A stretch of 64,000 nt of DNA from contig NW_026262701.1 of the NCBI RefSeq assembly GCF_021869535.1, positions 5,595,501-5,659,500 of the forward strand. The letters are read 5' to 3'. The stretch is from Mytilus californianus (lineage: Eukaryota; Mollusca; Bivalvia; Mytilida; Mytilidae). The notes under the pieces were generated by a model. It was given only the letters and a program-made list of their open reading frames with translations. It had not been told where the DNA came from and did not search any database. The first letter of the stretch is position 1. Each line of letters opens with the position of its first letter. The position numbers were made by a program, and so were the translations under genes. Shown piece by piece: positions 12,201-24,200 of this stretch.

Positions 12201-15200
12201 AGATTTTCCCTGGCGATGTTATGAGCGTCCTCTAATGATATCTTAAATTTTGAACATACTTACAAATATCTTGATCCTGCAAACGTTCTTTTATCTGTCC
12301 TAAAACAAGATCAATAGGTTGATTTACCTCTCGTCCAAAAACCATGAAATTTGGTGTAAAACCAGTTTGTCGAATCTCTGTTGCTCTGATAGCACCTGCT
12401 AACTGTTGTAGGTGTATATCCCATCTGTTTTGAGTCTTCTTCAAGAAGCAACAGATTATTTGAGTGATAATTCTATTATATCTCTCTACTTGACCGTTGG
12501 AAGCAGGATGATATGTCGATGTTCTTGTCTTGGAAACTTCAAGAAGATCACACAGTTGTCTAATTACCCTTCCATCTACATTTTTGCCTTGATCTGTATG
12601 CAATTCCATGGTGTTGTAAATGTGTGTATTGGTTATTTCCAAGTAAAGAAATATTGTTATTATTGTATTAAGAGAGTTTATATGAGTTGTCAGAAGTTAT
12701 TTCTAGTATTTCTAGTATATTGAATGAGTAATTAACGTACGTTTTACTTTATGTTATTAGATGTATCGATAACGTCATATATGGCGCAAATTTGTCATGT
12801 ATTATTCAGAACGTTACCGTTGGGTAAATATTGTAATCGTGAACCCAAACGTGTTCATTTGTGAGCTCTCAACTGGAAGAAATAATATGTCTTGATTGTT
12901 TTAGTAACAAAAGTGTATTATTATAAGCATTTTGAGTCGAGGACTTGTATATTTTATGTCAGCGTTTGACGTTATGTTTTTCTTCTTGCTTAGAATATTT
13001 ACTTCCGGGAATTTCAAATAAATACCAGTGCAACGTCACGTTCGTCAGTCTTTGCTGTGTTTACATTTGGCTTGCAGCATGACTCAGCCCGGGGGTTCCT
13101 AGAGGTGAGAAGCAGAGCATTTAGCTGTATGCCTCGCAGTTTATATTACAAGTAAGGGTCGTAGTTTAGAGGTAAGAAGCAGCGCAGATAGCTGTATGCC
13201 TTGTATTTATTTACGTTGTCATTGTAGAATTTATTAAGATAATCCCGTTAGGTCTGTACAAAAATACAGGAGAAAGAATGTTATTTTAGTAGCTCCGCCC
13301 CGTATGTAAATTATATAATTGTTGCTCGAATATCGTACATGTATGGAAATATATCGGCTGTTCTAGAAGTTTAATAAAAGTATCATTTTCTACTATTGAT
13401 TATTTATTCACGCTACCAATGATGAGAGAGAACAGACAACAGATTTGACGGCCGTATTTATTTATTCCTTAGTTTAGTCACAAGTTTTGTGAGTTTATTC
13501 GTATTTGCTGGCTTTAAAACTATACAAAAACAGCAAGAAGCAGAAATTACGACACATGGGACAACCAAATCTGGATATAGTGCTATCCATTAAAGCTTTG
13601 GCTACTATTTCAGCATTCTGATTTGGCAAGGGACAACATTCCAACCACTTGGTAAATTGATCTATGATAACTAGAACATACTTATTATTTTGTTTAGTGA
13701 CTGGCAATGGTCCAAGTATGTCCAAATGAATGCGTTCAAAAGGAATGCCATAGTGGTACCAACCCAATTCTGCATTGGCTCTCTTCAAATGTTTTTTTTA
13801 TATCTATTGCATATCTGACATGTTGAAACATAGAGTTAACAATCCATTGTCATTCCGTACATATAAACTGTTTGTCTTAATTTTGCCAAGCTTTTATCTT
13901 GTCCTAAATGTCCTGCTGATCGTAAATCATGACAGAGATGAAGCATTTCCTGTCTAAGTTTCTTTGGTATTATAAACAATAATCTTGGTGCAACAGCATC
14001 TTCCCAAAAATAGTAAAGTATACCGTTTCTGAATTCAAGTTGAGATTTCGACTGCCACAAATGTCTTACAAATGGACTACTCATCTGTAGATCTTGTTTT
14101 GTAGGAGAGAAATCGGCTGATAACCAGGTAATAATGGTGCTCAGATCTATGTCATTCTTCTGCGCATCTCTCAGTTCAGTTTCAGTATAAGGCTGTAACA
14201 TCTTCTCTTCTGTGGATGTGACATCTTTAATACTTACAGAACGAACTGTTAGTGGTTTAACGAAGTCTACTTCTTCTTCAAATATGAACCACTGATTTCG
14301 GGCTCTTGTACAGTATTTACAACCTCCGCATGGAAGATTATTAAGTGGAATACTTGGCAAGTACGAGTTGCATTCATTAAGTGTATTCAGAATTCGGGAC
14401 AGTGCATCTGCGTTTGCATGTTTTTTACCTGGTCTATGTTTAACTATCATATTGTATTGTGATAATTCCTCAATCCACCAAGCCAGTTGACCTTCGATAT
14501 TTTTGAATTTAATAGCCAAGTAAGGCTATTATGGTCTGTACGCACAACAAACTGATTGCCTAGTAGATAATGCCTATATTGCCTTGTAAATGTGACAATA
14601 GCTAATAACTCCTTTTGAGTCATGCAGTACTTCTTTTGAGCTGGTGTAAGAACTTTACTTGAAAAGCTTATTGTTCTCTCTTTTCCCTCTTGTAGTTGGC
14701 TAAGTTCAGCACCGATGGTCTTGTCGGAGGCATCCGTATCGAGTATGAAGGTAGCTTCTGGATCGGGATAGGCCAAAACTGAAGAATGTATCAGCGCCAT
14801 TTTTAATTGTTCAAAAGCATTTTCCTGTTCTTCAGTCCAGACAAACTCTGATTTTTCTCCTGTTAATTGATGCAAAGAAACAGCAATTTCAGCATAATTA
14901 TTTATGTGCTCTCTGTGGTAGTTTGTAAACCGGAGAAAAGATTCAAGCTCTTTCTTTTTCTTTGGTCTTGGCCAATTTTGTACTGTCTGCATATTCTCTG
15001 GATTTACCAAAATGCCATCTTTGTTTACAATTTTCCCTAAAACTTGACTTCTTTTTGCAATAGGAAGCATTTTGATGGTTTAAGTTTTAAATTGTAGAAC
15101 TGAAATCTTTTTAAGATGTTTTCAAGCTTTATCAAATGATCATCAAAGCTGTGACCTAGAACAATGACATCATCCAGATATGCAAGGCATTCTTTCCATG

Positions 15201-18200
15201 TAAGTCCTTTCAAAACTAGCTGAATGACTTTACTGAAAGTTGCTGGTGAGTTGCATAGTCCAAACGGCAAACGGACATGTTCTAAAAGTCCATATTTCGT
15301 TACGAAAGCTGCCTTATGTCGATCTTTCTCATCAATTTCTATTTGCCAGTATCCTGTAGCCATATCTAAAGTACTCATATAGACATTTCCTCTCAATGTA
15401 TCCATGCAGGACTCAATCTTTGGCAAAGGAAAGACATCTTTAGTCATTACTTTATTTAACGGACGAAAATTATTACAGTATTGCAGACTGCCATCTTTCT
15501 TTCTTACTAAAACAGGACAGGAACACCAATCAGAGATAGAAGGTTTAATAACCGCCTTATCCAGCATTTGATTTAGGTGTTTTTCTTCTTCATTTTCAAA
15601 TTTATGTGGAGTTCTACACATTTGTTGTTTAATCGCTACTGCTTCTCCTGTTTGTATTTGATGTTTAATGTTTCCATTAAACAATCCTAGATCCATGTCT
15701 CCTTTAGCAAAAGTATCTTGAAATTCAATAAATCTGTCACCTAGGAGTGGACTGACAGAAAATCTGTCACCTACCTTTTCACATGTCTCGAAATTACAAG
15801 ATGACGAATTGACAGAAAATCTGTCACTAATGTTTTTTGATGTTTTGTAACCATACAGATTTTCGGCATTGACAGAAAATCTGTCACTATGTAATGTGGA
15901 ATTTTCAGCCAAATAATCATCATGATCAGTTACAATATTGTCTACTTCCATACCAATACCAAATTTATGACCTCCTTTCAATGTAATAAAACTGTCTGTA
16001 TCATTTCGAAATATAGCCTTCACTGTTTCGTCTTTAGAAATTAAAGTGTTAGGGGACAATAGACCTTTCAAATAAGATTTCGGTTGAATGATTATATTAT
16101 CTGTAAGGGTATGATCAATTTCCATATCAACTATTTTCAAGCTATGAGGTGGAACAACTGTCTTTTTCTTAATACTAATTCTGTATAAATTTATTTCTTC
16201 TCCTTCATTTCCAACCAAACAGACAGCTGGTATTGCCTCATTATTTATGCAGACTGTGTAGTTTGCCATATCAATAACTGCACCAAAATTCTCCAAGAAA
16301 TCAATACCCAGAATGATATTATCATTTATGTTAGCAGTAACAAACCTCCATTTTGATTTCAACTTTCCTATTTCAATAGATATCTTTTCTGTATATCTAG
16401 CATCAATCTTGGAGTTCTTTCCGGCTCCACGTTAAACTAAATGCTCTTTTAGTTTAATTGTTGACTGCGAAAGTGGTAAAATTGAAGTACTCAAAACAGA
16501 TATTTGAGCAGCACTATCTACTACAGCTTTAAATTTTTTTCCTGAAATTTTCATCTCAATGAACAAGGTTTTAGATTTTTGTTTTTATCGTATGAAAAAA
16601 TTTCTTGACCCCAAGTCGTTTAAAGCTTTTGGTGATGGAGACCTATTACGATAAGGAGAACTGTTTCTTGCTTTTTTGCAATCCCTACTAAAATCAACTT
16701 CTTCCCCGCAATTGTAGCAATTACCTCTTATAGGACTATTGTATCTTCTTTGTGGAGAAAATGCCCGATCTGATCTCTGTGGTGACCTTGACCTCATATT
16801 CTGGCTAACTATTCTTATATATATAATACTTTTTTCACCATAATCTTTGTTTATAATAAATCATCTTCTGTCTTCTGTAATCTTTTCTCAAAAATATTCA
16901 TCTTATTTGTTCCTTCTTCGGACTTTATAATTGCACGTACTGATATTTCCTGTTGATCTTCATTTTCATCATCTTGTTCCATAAAAAGAAACCCGTTTAA
17001 TTTCTGTTCTTCTTGTACCCATGTGGCCTCGGTGGCCGAGTGGTCTAAGTAGTTACTACTGTAATCACTAGCCAGTCAACACTGAGGTTGTGATTTCGAA
17101 CCCCGCTCGTACGGGTGCACTTGACTCCAATCTTAATTGACTAGGATTGTCAGTTTTCCTATTGAAGGTCATGGTTTTCTCCTGGCACTCCAGCTTCCTC
17201 CACCAATAAAAACTGGCCGCCACGAAATAGCCCAAAAGCGGTGCTTAAAAGTGCCGTTTAAACACCAAAAATCAAATCAATCAAATATTGTGCCCATTAT
17301 AACTTTTTGATTTGCTACTGCGTTTTGTACATGTACCGCTTGATCTAGAGAATCCGGATTTTTGTCCATAGCAGTCAAAGCTGCACGCTTATCTACACAA
17401 CCTTTAAGAAAAGCATCTGTTGCCAAAGTTTGTACAAACCTATCTGGTGTGTCTGGATAGCCATCTGTAGCCAGCTCTTGTGCTCGTTCTGCAAATTCCA
17501 AGGACTCTTCTTGGTCTTGTTTCAAATCTTGCAAAAATCTTCTCACAATGTGTGGCAGTTCCTTTCTGCCAAAACGCTCATCCATCTTTTTACATAAGCC
17601 TTCATAATTAGTTTGTACTAATTTCAGTCTCAAGCTATAAAATTTTAAGGCTTTATCTCGCAAACATTCTATCAATTTGTATAGTCTTTGCTCACCTGTC
17701 CACTTATATCTATCAGCTATAGTGGTAAATTGTAAATGATAAGGGTGCCAGTCATTTTTGCCATCTTATGTTGACATCTTCGGTGCTGTGGGACCACAAA
17801 ATTCTGAGTTTTTGTGGTCATTAGCATTGTACTTTCCTTTCATTAATGGAACAGGACCACTCTTTTCCTCTTTATCTGCTATGACTTTTTCTACTTTAAT
17901 CAATGTATCTTTTTTATTAAGTTGAGCCTGAAGCTTTTTTGAATATTCATGTAAATCCTTTGTTTCTTCATTTTGTGTTTTAATCATTTCTCTCATTTGT
18001 TCAATTTGTTCTTCTTTCTGTTTTATATAAACGTCTCTTTGTTGTTCAAAAATAAGCCTTTGTTCTTCTAGATGTGCTTTACTCTGTTCTGAAATTTTTT
18101 CTATTTTTGTTTGTAATGTCTCTGCCATATCATCTCTTGACTTTTCTACTGACAAAATTTTATGACGTAGTGACTCAATGGTGTTTTGCAAGACCTCTTG

Positions 18201-21200
18201 ACCGTCATCTGCATCTTCTGGGTCTTCTAAACAAATAATGTTCTCACTTAACAGTGCAGTCCACAATTATTGGGTATTTCTGCTATCTCTTTTAAATTAT
18301 CTAAACTAAGTAAAAAATTGAAAACAACACGTTTAATAATTTCATGCGTTCGAAACGCTTTTCTGGATTTACCTTCATCAGGAACGCTCAATGTCAAACA
18401 TTTGAAATCCGAGGGATGTATAAGTACCGAAACAGTTGAAGAGCTATATGACAAAAATACCTAAAACAAATAGCCAAATTCATCTAAGGTCCACTTTGCC
18501 TGAGGGAGTTGAAACCTTAGTTTCTTTATAATTTCAAAATTTATAAACGGACAATTTTAGAAAACTTTGTTATAAATCATGTCAGTACCGAAGTACTGAC
18601 TACTGAGCTGATGATACCCTCGGGGACTGATAGTCCACCAGCAGAGGTATCGACCCAGTAATGTAAAAAATTGAAAACAACACGTTTAATAATTTCATGC
18701 GTTCTAAGCGCTTTTCTGGATTTACCTTCATCAGGAACGCTCAATGCCAAACATTTGAAATCAGAGGGATGTATAAGTACGAAACAGTTGAAGAGCTATA
18801 TGACAAAAATACCTAAAACAAATAGCCAAATTCATCTTAGGTCAACTTTGCCTAGTAAGCCTTCTTCTTCTCTCTTTGCAATTATTGCTAAGGCTCTAGT
18901 TTCACCAATCTTTTTAATAGCTTTCAACTGTGTAAATTTTGCTTTGTTTTTATTTATAGGTTTTGCCATTTTATCTTGACGCAATGTTTATAAATATGCG
19001 GTTTGTTTTTTAATGATTAACAGTGTTGCGGATTGTCAGTAAAACTGACAAGGAATTTTGTCGTTTTAGAAATTGAAAAATATCAAAGTCAGTATTGCCT
19101 ATGAAAACAAGTGGATATTTGGGCAATCAGTTGTCAGAAAGTCTGACATTAAATATCCATGATTATTATACTCATAAAAAGTGCAATGTTCTTTTTCAAA
19201 GGTACTATATTTATTTGATTTTCTTTGTTGTGACCAATTTTCCTTTTTTCAAATTTGGCGCCACTATGTCAGTAAACACAGAGTGTCTCGAGTCGATTTA
19301 AAGTAGATTGGAACCGACTTCTGACACCAATGTTGTATTGGTGCAATAATTAGATATACCTTTCCTAATAGCAGTTATAGTCTTCGTATATAATACAATG
19401 TAATGGCAGGAAACTCAGGACTGGAATCCAACACAACAGGATCAAATGAGTTCAGGAAATAATCTGCGAAGTTTTGCAGTAGATAATTAGTTAAGTTCCG
19501 GTATCAAATCCAGTTATGATATCGTCTTTCCAGACCTTTACTACAATAGGATTAAAATGTTATAACATTTTAATTACTGTAATCAATTTAGATAAATATT
19601 TGATATCTATTTTCTTTTGTTCCATAACATTCCAAATATTTCTTTTATAATATTTGAACAGTGCATCAGTTTGGATAAGCTTAGACAAACATTGTTTTTC
19701 CACTATAAGTTAAAGGACAAGGTTCACTTTAGGCCAAATATTGCCTTAAATTTCAACTTTATCATAAAATTTCAAAATGGTCATAATTTGGTTTTTAAAT
19801 GGATCAATTTAAAAAAATTTACTTCTTTGCTAAAGAAATCTCTTCATTAGAGTACATTTTTGAGTTCAAAATCAGCACATTTTTGATATTTTGTCAAAAT
19901 ATGATGATTTTGTGCATTTTTCGGACCTAAAAGCTTGAGAAAATCCTAGGCCACAACCTAGGATCCAAAATGTTCTGTAACTAAAAAATTAAAGATGCCA
20001 ATGATGATATTGAATCCCTAGACACAAAAACTTTTTGGATCTTGGGTGGCGGCCAAAGTAAACTATGCTAAAAACTGTTAGGAATTATTGAAAATTTGAC
20101 CAAAACTGACGTTACAATGCAAATAATGCATACTTAAAGAGTCAATACTTAGTCATTTTTAATATGATGTGCAAAAATGAAGTTATTTTGTATTAATAGT
20201 AATATCATAACTATTTCTATGTGAAATTTGTAATATAATGGCCTGACTGAAAAAAAATCAAAATCTTAGGGCCAATTTTAACCCTTTGTGAACTTACTCC
20301 TTTGACAGCTAAATCAATGTTTGATTGGTTGAGACCACTCTGAACATCGGGACTTGCTCATGCGACGTTACGCACGGTTAATGTAAGAAACATTTTGAAC
20401 GTTTTCAAATTGCAGTAGTAAAGTCACTGTCATGTTCAAAATTATTTCAGACATAAAATTAATCATAAATAATAGATAATTACCTTTTGATCAGTACTGT
20501 CGTTTTTAGTTATGAAAACAAGTGGTTAAGAATAATGTTTGTAACTTAATGTTTTATATTCAGTTACTTAGTAGTAAACAAAGTATAGGCAGTGGAATAT
20601 AGCATTCATTTCCTTTGACTTAGGGAGATATGAAGATTTTTTCACCCTCCAAAAGTCATATTTCCCTCGGGCAAGGCCCTCAGGAAATATGAATTTTCTT
20701 GGGGGTGAACAAATCTTCATATCTCCCTCAGGCACGGGAAATAAATGTATAATATCAAAAGGGATTACTAATTATTAACTTTTACTCTTATGAAATGAAT
20801 TAATATTAATTACATGATAAAAGTACTATTTCAATGATTATGACTTTTAAATTAATTGATTAAACAAATAATATTACAAAAAAGAGTTAATTGAACAAAC
20901 AAACTTATATGATACTTTAACTTTCAATAGACTTAAATGAAGATTAGATACATGATTTATATGTCATACCATTAATTACATCCCTTTCTCAAATTTGCAA
21001 ATTTAATTAGGAATCCAGACATATTGTTTTCGGCTATTTTACAATCCAAGATGGAAGAAGACATCAGATCTTAACCTTAAATAGAATACAGAATGGTCCG
21101 ATGGTCAAAACCAGAAAAATGCACCCCAGTACAATGGCAACAGAAATTATATGCTAATCTAAGCAGAAAGGCCAATTGTCAACTACATGAATGTCACTTA

Positions 21201-24200
21201 ACTTCATAATTAGCCTTAAATTCAGCAGTTTTGGTTTCATATACTGATCATTTCAATTCACTTTATCGTTATTTGTCCGTCACCGATGGACATCACATAA
21301 AATTATGATGTTATGATGTCACAAGGTAAGAGTCTGACATGATGCAGGAAAAGGGATAGTAGTATGACGTCTATAGCTCCAAGTGTCACAAATTCTCAGA
21401 TCAAGTGTTAAAGCTCTTTGGATTATATTAGTATCTCTGGTGTGATACTGTAGAAGCCATATAATATTCTCTTTATACACTTATTTACTAGATTTGAGGA
21501 GAATATCAAGTTTATTGTTTCCTAAGACACCAATTATTTCCTGACAAAAAGCAGAGTGAAACAGTTTCTGTCTAGGGGTACAATAAACTTGTTACCTAGT
21601 TTTTCATTATACTGAAAGAAACTGATATATATTTCGAGACAATGTATGGCTCTTACAACTGTTCCAAATGAAATATTTTGGGTAAACCATCATTTTTTAG
21701 TTTGAAGCAGTGGACATTACAATTCTGCAAACCTACATTCTTTATTGATGACATAAATAAAACTCTACGGAAATGCATTGTAAACATAATAAACAAGTTG
21801 ATTTACGTTCAGTTACTGTATACCACAAATGACTGTATGTTCAATGCAATTTAAATAGCACAGTCGCAGTACTAACAATCATTCTGAAGTCTCAATTTCG
21901 TTAAAATAGTACATTTATTTGTCTATAATTTTATAAAGAAAATGCATACAAAGCATGCTGAGGTATAATTATTTATTATATGTATGAACTTGCATAATTT
22001 CAATTGTTATTGTGAGATATTACTTTTACTCTCTTTATTAAGTCTCCCAAACGAAGTTTGGGAAGACTTATTGTTTTTGCTCAGTTCTTATTATTATTAT
22101 TATTCTTCTTCCTCTTCCTCTTCCGCCACTTTTAAATTTGAACTTGTCCGCACCCGTTCTCCAAAACCGCTTGTCAGATTAACTTAGGGTTTCACAATAT
22201 GCTAGACTAACATGTCTAGTGGTGCAATCAGGGTTTTGTTTGTGCATTGGGGTTTTTAAAGGGGTACTTTGAGGGGCAAAAAGAAAGGAGGGTTTTACTA
22301 TAGAACCCTATGGGATTTTATTTTTTAAAATTTTGAAATGATTATAAATTGAAAACCGTTTGTGATAGACACAATCTTTTTAATTGAAAATGTTCTAAAT
22401 GATAAAGCACATTAAATGAAATACCGGGTTAGTCCCCAGGGGTCACCCCCACCCCCTGCCATTTAAGAAAGTTCTTATATCTTTTAAATGGTTGAGATCC
22501 CCACCCCTAAACTATATATATTCTGGTTTGTCATGCTAAGATGGTTTGAATGATATACAGGGTTAGTCCCCAGGGGTCATCCCAACCCCCTGCCATTTGA
22601 GAAAGTTCTAATATCTTGTAAATGGTCGAGATCCCCACCCCTAAACCATATATATTCTGGTTTGTCATACTAAGATGGTTTGAATGATATACAGGGTTAG
22701 TCCCCAGGGGTCATCCCGACCCCCTGCCATTTGAGAAAGTTCTAATATCTTGTAAATGGTCCAGATCCCCACCCCTAAACCATATATATTCTGGTTTGTC
22801 ATGATAAAGCACATCAAATGAAATACAGGGTTAATCCCCAGGGGTCACCCCCACCCCCTGCCATTTGAGAAAGTTCTAATATCTTGTAAGTGGTCAAGAT
22901 CCCCACCCCTAAACCATATATATTCTGGTTTGTCATGCTATGATGGTTTGAATGATATACAGGGTTAGTCCCCAGGGGTCATCCCGACCCCCTGCTATTT
23001 GAGAAAGTTCTAATATCTTGTAAATGGTCGAGATCCCCACCCCTAAACCATATATATTCTGGTTTGTCATGCTAAGATGGTTTGAATGATTCACAGGGTT
23101 AGTCCCCAGGGGTCAACCCGACCCCCTGCCATTTGACAAAGTTCTAATATCTTGTAAATGGTTGAGATCCCCACCCCTAAACCATATATATTCTGGTTTG
23201 TCATGATAAAGCACATCAAATGAAATACAGGGTAAGTCCCCAGGGGTCACCCCCACCCCCTGCCATTTAAGGAAAGTTCTAATATCTTGTAAGTGGTCAA
23301 GATCCCCACCCCTTAACCATATATATTCTGGTTTGTCATGCTATGATGGTTTGAATGATATACAAGGTTAGTCCCCAGGGGTCATCCCGACCCCCTGCCA
23401 TTTGAGAAAGTTCTAATATCTTGTAAATGGTCCAGATCCCCACCCCTAAACCATATATATTCTGGTTTGTCATGATAAAGCACATCAAATGAAATACAGG
23501 GTTAGTCCCCAGGGGTCATCCCCACCCCCTGCCATTTAAGAAAGTTCTAATATCTTGTAAGTGGTCAAGATCCCCACCCCTAAACCATATATATTCTGGT
23601 TTGTCATGCGAAGATGGTTTTAATGATATAGAGGGCTAGTCCCCAGGGGTCACCCCCATCCCCTGCTATTTAAGAAAGTTCTAATATCTTGTAAGTGGTC
23701 AAGATCCCCACCCCTAAACCATATATATTCTGGTTTGTCATACCAAGATGGTTTGAATGATATACAGGGTTAGTCCCCAGGGGTCATCCCGACCCCCTGC
23801 CATTTAAGAAAGTTCATATATCTTGTAAATGGTCGAGATCCCCACCCCTAAACCATATATATTCCTGTTCATTATGTCTGGAACATTTGAATGACGTATA
23901 CGGTCAGTCCCCAGGGGTTCCCCCCACCCCCAATGTTCTAATATCTTGTAAATGGTCAGGATCCCCACCCCTTAACCATATATATTCCTGTTCGTCGTGT
24001 CTCGAACATTTGAATGATGTATAGGGTCAGTCCCCAGGGGTTCCCCCCACCCCCAATGTTCTAGTATCTTGTAAATGATCGAGATCCCCACCCCTAAACC
24101 ATATATATTCTGGTTTGTCATGCCAAGATGATTTGAATGATATACAGGGTTAGTCCCCAGGCATCACTAATGCATATACTTTACTGGACCAAACCAATTT

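Larger units (their letters stand above)
11416..19545 (-). mobile_element. Decayed Ty3/Gypsy LTR retrotransposon with nested insertions
   Basis: Minus-strand order is gag, CCHC knuckle, protease, reverse transcriptase, RNase H, integrase. The 5' LTR (19331-19545) and the remaining 50 bp of the 3' LTR (11416-11465) begin alike in + orientation (TGTTGTATTG), and 4 bp ATAG flanks both ends (11412-11415, 19546-19549). Frameshifts and stops break gag and pol several times. Four foreign pieces lie inside: a family II tail (11466-11750), a 943 bp solo LTR, a SINE and a TRIM-like element. It is not functional as read. Confidence 0.92.

Noticed and set aside
17023..17110. Possible tRNA gene from the A- and B-box motifs
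   Set aside because: The body and tail, the target duplication and a second truncated copy show it is a SINE head. The tRNA fold is not complete.
22425..24150. CRISPR-like array of regular repeats
   Set aside because: Units are about 133 bp and tandem without spacers, in a eukaryotic intron: a minisatellite.
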